Source: Mycobacterium heidelbergense (lineage in GTDB: Bacteria; Actinomycetota; Actinomycetes; Mycobacteriales; Mycobacteriaceae). Taken from it: a stretch of 64,000 nucleotides of DNA. Below are positions 50,389 to 58,635 of this stretch, one piece after another (positions within the stretch are counted from its first letter, which is position 1; each line of letters begins with the position of its first letter). The stretch covers positions 186,001 through 250,000 of the forward strand of contig NZ_AP022615.1 in assembly GCF_010730745.1 (NCBI RefSeq), in the 5' to 3' direction. A program made the position numbers and the translations under genes. The notes beneath the pieces are model-generated. The model was not told the DNA's origin. It saw only the letters and a list, made by a program, of their open reading frames with translations, and made no database searches.

Positions 50389-51447
50389 CTACCCGGCCCG
50401 GCGGCCGAACGCCCGTCGCGGCGGCAGCCGCACTCCCAGCCGCTTGGCCTGCCGGTAGCCGGTGACCGCCAGCTCCCGGATGTGTTCGGGCCGCAGACCC
50501 GACTGCAGCGCCGTGTCCAGCATGCCCGCCATCCGGTGGTCGGGGTCGCAGCGCAGCGCGGCCTCCAGCGACACCCCGGCCAGCGGACCGTCGCCGCGCA
50601 CGTAGGCGCTGAACGCCAGCAACACCAGCGCCTCGACCCGCCACGGCGGGGGCAGGGCGCGCGCCAGCAGCGCCCACAGCGATTCCGCTTCGCCGGCGCC
50701 CTCGCCGACCGCGAGGGCATACAGCGTGTCGCGCACCCGCACGTCGCCCAGCGCGCAGCCCAGCTCGGCCAGCTCGTCCTCGGACAGCGACTGACCGCCG
50801 GCCACCCGGGCCGCGGCGGCCATCGCGTTCTGGACGTCGCGCCGGCCGCAGCCCACCGGATCCGCGCGGTGCGCGCCCTCCCGCTTCGCCGCCTGCCGCC
50901 CGACCGCGTCGGCCAGCCCGGCGCTGCGCGCCGCGTCGTCGACCGCGATGACGGCCTGCAGGTCGGCGCGCCGCGGGTAGAGCCGCCTGCCGTCCAGCAC
51001 CGCCGCGGCGGCCAGCGGCGACGCCGACGGATCGTCGACCGCGCCGCCGGACCCGCAGCCGTCCACGCACTGCCACCGCCCGCCCCGGGCCACCCGGTCG
51101 ACCACGTGCGCGGCCCACAGCTCAATGTTGTGCTGCGACAACGCCTCCGCGAGCAGCGAGCACAGCCGCCGGTGCTCCTCGGCGCACCCCGGGCAGTGCG
51201 CGCCGTCGGCGTCGACGATCACCGCGATCGCCGCGTCGGGCTCCGCGGCGGCGGCGATTTCGGCGAGGTGTCCGACCCGGTCGGCGAGTTCCTCGGACAG
51301 GTCGACCCGCATCACCGACCCCAGTTCCCCGTCGTCCAACGACACCAGGACCAATGAATTTTCCGGAACGAAGCCGAGAACGGCGGGTAGCGCGGCGATC
51401 AGCGCGCCAGGGCGGTTGAGTTCAAAGTCTCCTCGATGCGTTGTCAT
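50389..51447 (-). CDS. DUF4192 protein (Rv2712c-like)
   Basis: A 352-residue soluble protein. RPGALIAALPAVLGFVPENSLVLVSL is the DUF4192 signature; CPGCAEEHRRLC suggests a metal site, and DGPLAGVSLEAALRCDPDHRMAGMLDTALQSGLRP is a TPR-like helical end. Function unknown in all Actinobacteria. ATG at 51447 gives the H37Rv length. It converges on ideR with 8 bp between stops and is divergent from sthA. Confidence 0.85.
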   Translation of the reverse strand: MTTHRGDFELNRPGALIAALPAVLGFVPENSLVLVSLDDGELGSVMRVDLSEELADRVGHLAEIAAAAEPDAAIAVIVDADGAHCPGCAEEHRRLCSLLAEALSQHNIELWAAHVVDRVARGGRWQCVDGCGSGGAVDDPSASPLAAAAVLDGRRLYPRRADLQAVIAVDDAARSAGLADAVGRQAAKREGAHRADPVGCGRRDVQNAMAAAARVAGGQSLSEDELAELGCALGDVRVRDTLYALAVGEGAGEAESLWALLARALPPPWRVEALVLLAFSAYVRGDGPLAGVSLEAALRCDPDHRMAGMLDTALQSGLRPEHIRELAVTGYRQAKRLGVRLPPRRAFGRRAG

Positions 51448-51561
51448 GGGCACCAACGGTGGCGGCCGGCGCCGTCAGGCCGTGTTCACGCACCGAGATC
51501 GGGCCGCTCGTCTGTGGAGAAAGTCTCGACTGTGGGCCTTATCGTCTATCCCATGGGTTCG

Positions 51562-52968
51562 ATGCAGGAGTACGACATCGTCGTCATCGGTTCGGGGCCG
51601 GGCGGCCAGAAGGCCGCCATCGCCTCGGCCAAGCTGGGCAAGTCCGTGGCCATCGTCGAACGCGGCCGCATGCTCGGCGGCGTCTGCGTCAACACGGGCA
51701 CGATCCCGTCAAAGACGTTGCGCGAGGCGGTGTTGTACCTCACCGGGATGAACCAGCGCGAGCTCTACGGGGCGAGCTACCGCGTGAAAGACCGCATCAC
51801 CCCCGCCGACCTGCTGGCCCGAACCCAGCATGTGATCGGCAAGGAAGTCGACGTTGTGCGAAACCAGTTGATGCGCAACCGAATTGACCTGCTGATCGGT
51901 CACGGCCGATTCGTCGACCCGCACACCGTCGTCGTCGAGGACCCGGGCCGCAGGGAGATGACCACCGTCAGCGGCGAGTACGTCGTCATCGCCACCGGCA
52001 CCAGGCCGGCGCGGCCGTCCGGGGTCGAGTTCGACGAGGAACGCGTCCTCGACTCCGACGGGATCCTCGACCTCAAGTCGCTGCCCGCCTCGATGGTCGT
52101 CGTCGGCGCCGGTGTGATCGGCATCGAGTACGCTTCCATGTTCGCCGCGCTGGGCACCAAGGTCACCGTCGTGGAAAAGCGGGACGACATGCTGGACTTC
52201 TGCGACCCGGAGGTGGTCGAGGCGCTGAAGTTCCACCTGCGCGACCTGGCGGTGACGTTCCGGTTCGGCGAGGAGGTGACCGCGGTCGACGTCGGCTCCG
52301 CGGGCACCGTCACCACCCTGGCCAGCGGCAAGCAGATTCCCGCCGAGACGGTCATGTACTCCGCGGGACGCCAGGGGCAGACCGACCACCTCGACCTGCA
52401 CAACGCCGGCCTCGAGGTCGAGGGCCGCGGACGGATCTGGGTCGACGAGAAATTCCAGACCAAGGTGGAGCACATCTACGCCGTCGGCGACGTGATCGGC
52501 TTCCCGGCGCTGGCCGCCACCTCGATGGAACAGGGACGGCTCGCCGCCTACCACGCGTTCGGGGAACCGACGATGGGCATCACCGACCTGCAGCCCATCG
52601 GCATCTACTCGATTCCGGAGATCTCGTACGTGGGAGCCACCGAGGTCGAGCTGACCAAGGACTCGGTTCCCTACGAGGTCGGGGTGGCTCGGTACAAGGA
52701 GCTGGCCCGCGGCCAGATCGCCGGCGACTCCTACGGCATGCTGAAGCTGCTGGTGTCCACGGAGGATCGCACGCTGCTCGGGGTGCACATCTTCGGCACC
52801 AGCGCCACCGAGATGGTGCACATCGGGCAGGCCGTGATGGGCTGCGGCGGCACCGTCGACTACCTGGTCGACGCGGTGTTCAACTACCCGACGTTCTCCG
52901 AGGCCTACAAGGTCGCCGCGCTGGACGTGACCAACAAGATGCGGGCGCTCAGCCAGTTCCGCCGCTGA
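51562..52968 (+). CDS. sthA: Soluble pyridine nucleotide transhydrogenase SthA
   Basis: A 468-residue FAD flavoprotein that moves reducing equivalents between NADPH and NAD+. The FAD site is VIGSGPGGQKAAIASA; the NAD site is VVVGAGVIGIEYASMFAALGTKVTVVEK. In the first, CVNTGTIPSKTL has only one Cys where disulfide reductases have CxxxxC, the diagnostic feature of SthA. IYAVGDVIGFPALAATSMEQGR is the second FAD motif. ATG at 51562 aligns with the H37Rv start; ATG at 51553 lies 7 nt after a TATCGT -10 and could be the real, leaderless start. Homologue: Rv2713. Confidence 0.95.
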   Translation: MQEYDIVVIGSGPGGQKAAIASAKLGKSVAIVERGRMLGGVCVNTGTIPSKTLREAVLYLTGMNQRELYGASYRVKDRITPADLLARTQHVIGKEVDVVRNQLMRNRIDLLIGHGRFVDPHTVVVEDPGRREMTTVSGEYVVIATGTRPARPSGVEFDEERVLDSDGILDLKSLPASMVVVGAGVIGIEYASMFAALGTKVTVVEKRDDMLDFCDPEVVEALKFHLRDLAVTFRFGEEVTAVDVGSAGTVTTLASGKQIPAETVMYSAGRQGQTDHLDLHNAGLEVEGRGRIWVDEKFQTKVEHIYAVGDVIGFPALAATSMEQGRLAAYHAFGEPTMGITDLQPIGIYSIPEISYVGATEVELTKDSVPYEVGVARYKELARGQIAGDSYGMLKLLVSTEDRTLLGVHIFGTSATEMVHIGQAVMGCGGTVDYLVDAVFNYPTFSEAYKVAALDVTNKMRALSQFRR

Positions 52969-52973
52969 CCCGA

Positions 52974-53792
52974 TCAGCAGCTGTCGTCGAGGTCGTTGGG
53001 CACCGGATCGCCGGGGCCGCCGGCCTCGGCGCGGGCCAGCAACTGCGCGGTCTGGGCGTCGAACGGCGCCGAGTAGGACACGTTGGCGGCGCACCCGCCG
53101 CGTTCGAAACCGCCGATCAATCCGGTCAGCGTGGTGCCGCTGACCCAGGGCGCGCCGCTGGTGCCGTCCACCAGCCCCTCGCACACCAGCGAGGGAAACC
53201 CATTGTCGCTCACCGACGTGCTGGCCTGGCAGCCGATGGGCGTGCCGCCCACGCCGGCCGGATACCCCAGCACCGTGACGTGGCTGCCCGGCGGCGGGGC
53301 GGTGCCCAGCGTCAGCGCCAGGCCGACGTGTGACTCGACCGGCACGCCCGCGTCGTTGCTGAGCCGCGCGATCGCGTAATCGGCGTGCGGATCCTTGCTG
53401 GCGGTCCAGCGGGGATCGAGGTAGACGGCGTCGGCCTTCCACACGTCCGGGGGCGCGGCGTCGCCGGCGAAACCGGGAACGAAGGTCAGCTGGGCGGCCC
53501 CGGCCAGGCAGTGCGCCGCGGTCATCATCAGGTTGCCGCCCGCCGAATGCACCACGGAACCCGTGCAGATGTGCAGGGGGCCGTTGTTGATGAAGACCGC
53601 GCCGACGCGCCTGTCCGGGTCCACCGGACCCGCGACCGCCTGCTGCTGGGGCCGGCCGGGCCGCTGCACCGGCCCGGTGGCCCGCGGGGCGGACACGCCC
53701 GGGCCCGCCGCGTGGTCGGCGGGCCGGCTGCACGACGTCAGTAACGCCGCCACACCGACCAGCGGGCACAGCAACAGCGTCGGTATGCGCAT
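52974..53792 (-). CDS. Trypsin-like serine protease, lipoprotein
   Basis: A 272-residue S1-type protease with signal peptide and lipobox LLTSC (Cys21). The triad is evident: MMTAAHC (His), ADYAIARL (Asp) and GTSGAPWVSG (Ser in GxSGxP). The mature part starts with a Pro-rich linker and VGAVFINNGPLHICTGSVVHS. It is anchored outside the membrane and could process envelope proteins. I do not recall a gene at this place between sthA and Rv2714 in H37Rv, so it may be lineage-specific. It converges on sthA with 5 bp between stops. Confidence 0.85.
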   Translation of the reverse strand: MRIPTLLLCPLVGVAALLTSCSRPADHAAGPGVSAPRATGPVQRPGRPQQQAVAGPVDPDRRVGAVFINNGPLHICTGSVVHSAGGNLMMTAAHCLAGAAQLTFVPGFAGDAAPPDVWKADAVYLDPRWTASKDPHADYAIARLSNDAGVPVESHVGLALTLGTAPPPGSHVTVLGYPAGVGGTPIGCQASTSVSDNGFPSLVCEGLVDGTSGAPWVSGTTLTGLIGGFERGGCAANVSYSAPFDAQTAQLLARAEAGGPGDPVPNDLDDSC

Positions 53793-53922
53793 TTCGTTTC
53801 CATCATGCCCGATGCGGATTACGTTCGAGGACCATCGCGTTTCGAACCTGGAAGGGTGCCCACCGATTCGGGAGACACCGGGTAGGGCACCCTGGAGAGA
53901 TTCCCGAGAGGAGGAATGCCCG

Positions 53923-54894
53923 ATGGCCCGCCATCACAGCCCAGACGACGAGGACCACCAGCCAGGGCAGCCCGGCATGTACGAGCTCGAGTTCCCGGCG
54001 CCCCAGTTGTCGACGGCCGACGGCCGCGGCCCGGTGTTGGTGCACGCCTTGCAGGGCTTCTCCGACGCCGGCCATGCGATACGGCTGGCCGCGACGCACC
54101 TGAAGGCGGCGCTGGACACCGAGCTGGTCGCGTCGTTCGCGATCGACGAGTTGCTGGATTACCGCTCGCGGCGGCCGCTGATGACCTTCAAGACCGATCA
54201 TTTCACCCACTACGACGACCCGGAGCTGAGCCTGTATGCGTTGCGCGACAGCGTCGGCACCCCGTTTTTGCTGCTGGCCGGCATGGAACCGGACCTGAAG
54301 TGGGAGCGGTTCATCACCGCGGTGCGACTGCTCGCCGAGCGGCTGGGTGTGCGGCGGACGATCGGCCTGGGCACCGTCCCGATGGCGGTGCCGCACACGC
54401 GGCCGATCACGCTGACGGCGCATTCCAACGACCGGGAGTTGATCGCCGATTTCCAGCCGTGGATCTCGGAGATCCAGGTTCCCGGCAGCGCGTCCAACCT
54501 GCTGGAATACCGGATGGCCCAGCATGGGCACGAGGTCGTCGGGTTCACCGTGCACGTCCCGCACTACCTGACCCAGACCGACTACCCCGCCGCCGCCCAG
54601 GCGCTGCTCGAGCAGGTGGCCAAGAGCGGATCGCTGGAGCTGCCGCTGTCGGCGCTGACCGAGGCCGCCGCGGAGATCCGGGCCAAGATCGACGAGCAGG
54701 TCGAGGCGAGCGCGGAGGTCGCTCAGGTGGTGGCCGCGCTCGAGCGCCAGTACGATGCCTTCATCGAAGCCCAGGAGAACAGGTCGTTACTCACTCGCGA
54801 GGGGGATCTGCCCAGCGGCGACGAGCTTGGCGCCGAGTTCGAGCGATTCCTTGCCCAGCAGGCGGAGAAGAAGAACGACGACGACCAGGCCTGA
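53923..54894 (+). CDS. PAC2-family protein (Rv2714-like)
   Basis: A 323-residue protein with the PAC2 (proteasome assembly chaperone-like) fold: PVLVHALQGFSDAGHAIRLAATHL, ELLDYRSRRPLMTF, GTPFLLLAGMEPDLKWERF and GLGTVPMAVPHTRPI. The C-terminal ~90 residues are helical and charged (EIRAKIDEQVEASAEVAQVVAALERQYDAF). Actinobacterial members do not have a proven role; links to protein degradation are inferred from the fold. ATG at 53923 follows GAGGAGG. Homologue: Rv2714. Confidence 0.87.
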   Translation: MARHHSPDDEDHQPGQPGMYELEFPAPQLSTADGRGPVLVHALQGFSDAGHAIRLAATHLKAALDTELVASFAIDELLDYRSRRPLMTFKTDHFTHYDDPELSLYALRDSVGTPFLLLAGMEPDLKWERFITAVRLLAERLGVRRTIGLGTVPMAVPHTRPITLTAHSNDRELIADFQPWISEIQVPGSASNLLEYRMAQHGHEVVGFTVHVPHYLTQTDYPAAAQALLEQVAKSGSLELPLSALTEAAAEIRAKIDEQVEASAEVAQVVAALERQYDAFIEAQENRSLLTREGDLPSGDELGAEFERFLAQQAEKKNDDDQA

Positions 54895-54939
54895 GTTTTC
54901 ACCGCGGCCATAGCCCGGCCCGACACCAAGGTTGGCGAC

Positions 54940-55971
54940 ATGACCGAGCGGAAGCGCAAGAGCAATCTTCGCCCCGTGCGCGAGGTGACGGCGCCCACGC
55001 TCGAGTTCCGCACCATCCATGGCTACCGGCGGGCCTACCGGATCGCCGGCTCCGGCCCGGCCATCCTGCTGATCCACGGCATCGGTGACAACTCCACCAC
55101 CTGGAACGCCGTGCAGGCCAAGCTCGCCCAGCGATTCACGGTGATCGCGCCGGACCTGCTGGGCCACGGGAAATCCGACAAGCCGCGCGCCGACTACTCG
55201 GTCGCCGCCTACGCGAACGGCATGCGTGACCTGCTGTCCGTGCTCGACATCGAGCGGGTGACCATCATCGGCCATTCGCTGGGCGGCGGGGTGGCCATGC
55301 AATTCGCCTACCAGTTCCCGCACCTGGTGGAGCGGCTGATCCTGGTCGCCGCCGGCGGCGTCACCAAGGACGTCAACGTCGTTTTCCGGCTGGCGTCGTT
55401 GCCGATGGGCAGCGAGGCGCTGGCGTTGCTGCGGCTGCCCCTGGTGCTCCCGGCGGTGCAGCTGGCGGGGCGGATCGCGGGCCTGGCGATCGGGTCGACC
55501 GGCCTGGGCCGCGACCTGCCCAACGTGCTTCGCATCCTCGACGACCTGCCGGAGCCGACGGCCTCGGCGGCGTTCAGCCGGACGCTGCGGGCGGTGGTGG
55601 ACTGGCGCGGCCAGATCGTGACGATGCTGGACCGATGTTATCTGACCGAGGCCATCCCGGTTCAGATCGTGTGGGGCACCAAGGATGTGGTCGTTCCCGT
55701 CCGTCACGCGTGGATGGCGCACGCCGCGATGCCCGGCTCCCGCCTCGAAATCTTCCAGGGCTCGGGCCACTTTCCGTTCCACGACGACCCCGCCCGCTTC
55801 ATCGACGTCGTTCAGCGCTTCATCGACACCACCGAGCCCGCCGAATACGACCAGGCGGCCCTGCGCGAGATGCTGCGCACCGGGGGCGGCGAGGAGGCCG
55901 TCACGGGCCCCGCCGACACCCGCGTCGCCGTGTTGAACGCCATGGGTTCCGACGAACGCAGCGCCACCTGA
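54940..55971 (+). CDS. Alpha/beta hydrolase (Rv2715-like)
   Basis: A 343-residue alpha/beta hydrolase. AILLIHGIGDNSTTW forms the HG oxyanion motif, VIAPDLLGHGKSDKP follows, the nucleophile elbow is IIGHSLGGGVAMQFAYQFP, the acid lies in IVWGTKDVVVPV and the His in GSGHFPFHDDP. A cytoplasmic carboxylesterase or lipase-like role is expected. ATG at 54940, 45 bp after the PAC2 gene. Homologue: Rv2715. Confidence 0.88.
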   Translation: MTERKRKSNLRPVREVTAPTLEFRTIHGYRRAYRIAGSGPAILLIHGIGDNSTTWNAVQAKLAQRFTVIAPDLLGHGKSDKPRADYSVAAYANGMRDLLSVLDIERVTIIGHSLGGGVAMQFAYQFPHLVERLILVAAGGVTKDVNVVFRLASLPMGSEALALLRLPLVLPAVQLAGRIAGLAIGSTGLGRDLPNVLRILDDLPEPTASAAFSRTLRAVVDWRGQIVTMLDRCYLTEAIPVQIVWGTKDVVVPVRHAWMAHAAMPGSRLEIFQGSGHFPFHDDPARFIDVVQRFIDTTEPAEYDQAALREMLRTGGGEEAVTGPADTRVAVLNAMGSDERSAT

Positions 55972-56007
55972 TCCGCCTCCATCGGCGCGGGCCCGTACAG
56001 TCGGGCC

Positions 56008-56694
56008 ATGGGTATCGACGTGGCGGTGCTGCGCGTGTTCACCGATCCGGCGGGGAATTTCGGCAACCCGCTCGGCGTCGTCGACGCCGGCCGGGTCGAT
56101 CGCCGCGACCGGCAGCGGCTGGCGGCCCAATTGGGTTACAGCGAAACGGTTTTCGTCGATCTTCCGGCCGCCGGCTCGACCACCGCGCACGCCACCATCT
56201 ACACGCCCGGGGCCGAGCTTCCGTTCGCCGGGCACCCGACCGTCGGCGCGGCGTGGTGGCTGCGCGAGAACGGTTGGCCGATCAACACGCTGCGGGTGCC
56301 GGCGGGGATCGTGCAGGTGAGCCACGAGGGCGGCCGCACGGCGATCAGCGCACGCGCGCAGTGGGCCCCCGAAGTGGCCATTCACGAATTCGATTCGGTC
56401 GACGACCTTTTCGCCGCCGACCCGGCGGATTTCCCCGCCGACACTGCGCACTACCTGTGGGCGTGGATCGACCGGTCGAGCGGAGCGCTGCGCGCCCGGA
56501 TGTTCGCCGCCAACCTGGGCGTCCCCGAGGACGAGGCGACCGGGTCGGCGGCGATGCGGATCACCGACTACCTCAGCCGCGACCTGCGCATCACCCAGGG
56601 CAGGGGGTCGCTGATCGAAACCACGTGGAACCCCGAGGGCTGGGTGGGGGTCGCCGGGCGCGTCGTCGGCGACGGTGCCCGGCGGATCGACTGA
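56008..56694 (+). CDS. PhzF-family isomerase/epimerase (Rv2716-like)
   Basis: A 228-residue diaminopimelate-epimerase-fold protein of the PhzC/PhzF family. LRVFTDPAGNFGNPLGVVDAG is the N-terminal signature, YSETVFVDLP carries the acidic catalytic region, and TPGAELPFAGHPTVGAAWWL is the PFAGHPT motif. EATGSAAMRITDYL is the C-terminal loop. Substrate unknown. A TACAGT -10 at 55996 lies 6 nt before the ATG, indicating a leaderless mRNA separate from the preceding hydrolase. Confidence 0.9.
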   Translation: MGIDVAVLRVFTDPAGNFGNPLGVVDAGRVDRRDRQRLAAQLGYSETVFVDLPAAGSTTAHATIYTPGAELPFAGHPTVGAAWWLRENGWPINTLRVPAGIVQVSHEGGRTAISARAQWAPEVAIHEFDSVDDLFAADPADFPADTAHYLWAWIDRSSGALRARMFAANLGVPEDEATGSAAMRITDYLSRDLRITQGRGSLIETTWNPEGWVGVAGRVVGDGARRID

Positions 56695-56702
56695 CCCGGC
56701 GC

Positions 56703-57188
56703 TCAGCCCTGCCGGTGCAGCACCGCGGCGAGGTGATCCTGCAGCGGTTGCCCCATCGCGCCCATGCGCACCGAGTACGACAGCTCGTCGCCGTCGACGC
56801 GCAGGGAACGACCAAGCGCGGTCACCTCTTTGGCCGTCGGCGCCAACCCGATCGCGCTGGTGGCCATCTCGACCTCGATGAGGCCGCCGGTCACCGAGAA
56901 CGTGCCCACCTCGATTTCGGTGATGCCGCTCGGGTGGGCCAGGACCAGTTCGACGGCGCCCGGCCGCGGCACCCGGAGATATCCCGTCTCGGCGTGCAGG
57001 GGCTTGCCGTCGGCGACCGCCCTGGTCTTTTGCGCGTAGGCCAGAAACGGCTTGCCCACGTGGGAGAACACGACTTCCTCGACATACTCGAAGGGCTGGA
57101 TCGTCGGGTACGTGCCGCGACCTTGACCGGTCCAGGTCCCCAGCAGGGGGGCCAACGCCCGGAGGTCGGGGTGCAATTCGGGCGGCAT
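56703..57188 (-). CDS. Nitrobindin-like heme-binding beta-barrel protein (Rv2717c-like)
   Basis: A 161-residue beta-barrel of the THAP4/nitrobindin heme-binding family. LLGTWTGQGRGTYPTIQPFEYVEEVVFSHVGKPFLAY is the N-terminal barrel signature with GxWxGxG. The C-terminal LQDHLAAVLHRQG supplies the expected proximal His. Relatives bind ferric heme and isomerise peroxynitrite or bind NO. ATG at 57188. It converges with the PhzF gene by 8 bp and follows nrdR on the same strand. Confidence 0.88.
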   Translation of the reverse strand: MPPELHPDLRALAPLLGTWTGQGRGTYPTIQPFEYVEEVVFSHVGKPFLAYAQKTRAVADGKPLHAETGYLRVPRPGAVELVLAHPSGITEIEVGTFSVTGGLIEVEMATSAIGLAPTAKEVTALGRSLRVDGDELSYSVRMGAMGQPLQDHLAAVLHRQG

Positions 57189-57230
57189 GGAAAGCAGCCT
57201 AGTGGCCGGCCCGGCGGGCGCCGCGACCCG

Positions 57231-57695
57231 TCAGCCGGGAGTCGATACGTTGCGGTGCGCGCGCAGGGCCTCGATCTCGCGCTCGAAATCGTCCGCGGAC
57301 GAGAACGACCGGTACACCGACGCGAACCGGAGGTACGCCACCTCGTCGAGGTCGCGCAGCGGGCCCAGGATGGCGAGGCCGACCTCGTGGCTCGGGACCT
57401 CCGGCGATCCCGCGGCGCGCACGGTGTCTTCCACTTGCTGGGCAAGCAGATTCAGCGCGTCGTCGTCGACCTGACGGCCCTGGCACGCGCGGCGGACCCC
57501 GCTGATGACCTTCTCCCGGCTGAACGGCTCGGTGACGCCGCTGCGTTTGACCACGGCCAGCACCGCGGTTTCCACGGTGGTGAAACGTCGTCCGCACTCG
57601 GGGCAGGACCGGCGGCGCCGAATGGCCTGGCCTTCATCGGTTTCCCGCGAGTCGATCACCCGGGAATCGGGATGGCGGCAGAAGGGACAGTGCAT
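57231..57695 (-). CDS. nrdR: Transcriptional repressor NrdR
   Basis: A 154-residue repressor of ribonucleotide reductase genes. The zinc ribbon is HCPFCRHPDSRVIDSRETDEGQAIRRRRSCPECGRRFTTVE; the ATP-cone follows (VVKRSGVTEPFSREKVISGVRRAC), sensing ATP/dATP. GAVRAA-type helices and EVAYLRFASVYRSF complete the domain. ATG at 57695 has AAGGAG upstream and gives the H37Rv length (Rv2718c). Same strand as chiZ, 150 bp downstream of it. Confidence 0.96.
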   Translation of the reverse strand: MHCPFCRHPDSRVIDSRETDEGQAIRRRRSCPECGRRFTTVETAVLAVVKRSGVTEPFSREKVISGVRRACQGRQVDDDALNLLAQQVEDTVRAAGSPEVPSHEVGLAILGPLRDLDEVAYLRFASVYRSFSSADDFEREIEALRAHRNVSTPG

Positions 57696-57845
57696 GACCG
57701 CTCCTTCGCCGTGCCGACATACGCGGAACACCCCGAGCGTACCCGTGCCGTCGCCCGGGGGGCCACCGCGGCCGCGACGGGGCCGCGCACACGGCGACGA
57801 GAGCCGAGCGGCCTTGGCGTACCGGCCTTTTCGCAATTCAACGGG

Positions 57846-58340
57846 TCAGCCGACCGGCGCGATCAGGGTCTGGCCCGCGGCCACCGCCGGGGAGTTCAGG
57901 TCGTTGAGTTCGCGGATGCGCTCGGCGACCTGGCGGGCCGGCGCGTCCGGTGCCACCCGGTGGGCGACGTCGGACAGGGACTCCCCCGGTTCGACCCGCA
58001 CGACGGCCAGCCGGTCCGGCACGGGTGCGCCCGACGCCCCGGGGTCGCCGTTGACCGCCTGCCCGACGTTGGCGACCAGGCCGAGCCACAGCGTGATCAG
58101 CCCGGCGATCAGGCCCAGCCCGAACGTCGTCGCCACCGTGACGGGGCGCCTGCGATGGGGCGCGGCGGACATCGCGACGCCGGTGCCGTGGTAGCGCGGT
58201 GGCGCTCCCGCCGGCCCGATCGGGCGGGGTCCGCGGGAGCGGGCCAGCCCCTCCCGGCCGTAACGGGGCCCCCGCACCGGCGCGGTGACCGGGCGGCGAG
58301 CGCCGCAGGCGCGCGGTGCGACTGTGTGGGTGATGGTCAT
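57846..58340 (-). CDS. chiZ: ChiZ: SOS-induced LysM cell-wall hydrolase/division inhibitor
   Basis: A 164-residue protein. The N-terminal 65 residues are basic, Pro/Gly/Arg-rich and likely disordered; one helix follows (VTVATTFGLGLIAGLITLWLGLV); the outside part is a LysM-type domain (VRVEPGESLSDVAHRVAPDAPARQVAERIRELNDL, TLIAPVG). H37Rv Rv2719c/ChiZ is reported to hydrolyse peptidoglycan, bind FtsI/FtsQ and halt division after DNA damage. ATG at 58340 with GGAGG upstream. LexA-like boxes lie 26-82 bp upstream and lexA is divergent, as in H37Rv. Confidence 0.92.
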   Translation of the reverse strand: MTITHTVAPRACGARRPVTAPVRGPRYGREGLARSRGPRPIGPAGAPPRYHGTGVAMSAAPHRRRPVTVATTFGLGLIAGLITLWLGLVANVGQAVNGDPGASGAPVPDRLAVVRVEPGESLSDVAHRVAPDAPARQVAERIRELNDLNSPAVAAGQTLIAPVG

Positions 58341-58365
58341 CTGCGTTCCTCCGGTCGACTGGTTC

Positions 58366-58422
58366 TCGCTCGTGTGTTCGACTTTAGTCGCTCGCGTGTT
58401 CGATACCCGAACATTTGAGCGA
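58366..58422. promoter_or_regulatory. Two tandem LexA-like SOS boxes plus a weaker third before chiZ
   Basis: TCGCTC-GTGT-GTTCGA (58366-58381) and TCGCTC-GCGT-GTTCGA (58388-58403) each keep one perfect half of the mycobacterial SOS box TCGAAC-N4-GTTCGA and are 22 bp apart, on one face of DNA. CCGAAC-ATTT-GAGCGA (58407-58422) is weaker. They probably mediate damage-inducible chiZ expression. Confidence 0.6.
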
Positions 58423-58588
58423 AGCGTGTCGCGCAAGCAAAACGCTAGACCCCGCCACCGACAGACCCTTGCCGCAATCGTCCGACATGGGCTTCGAGTA
58501 CCCCGCCCGCGCGAAAGTTACACACCTGTGATTCGCCCGAACCCGGGGACCGGTCGGGCGACTCGTAGCCGCCGCCGCGACACGCTAG

Positions 58589-58629
58589 TCGAACACTTGT
58601 TTGATTATTGGCCGCGGTGCGGCTACATT
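58589..58629 (+). promoter_or_regulatory. lexA promoter with SOS box over its -35
   Basis: The SOS box TCGAAC-ACTT-GTTTGA (58589-58604) has one mismatch from the palindromic consensus. It overlaps a -35 TTGATT (58601-58606) that is 17 bp from a -10 TACATT (58624-58629). The -10 ends 6 nt before the lexA ATG, so lexA mRNA should be leaderless and LexA binding would block polymerase: classic autorepression. Confidence 0.85.
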
Positions 58630-58635
58630 CAGTGC

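Noticed and set aside
55635..58418. 927-codon plus-strand open frame
   Set aside because: It crosses five well-supported genes on both strands and is Arg/Gly-rich noise.
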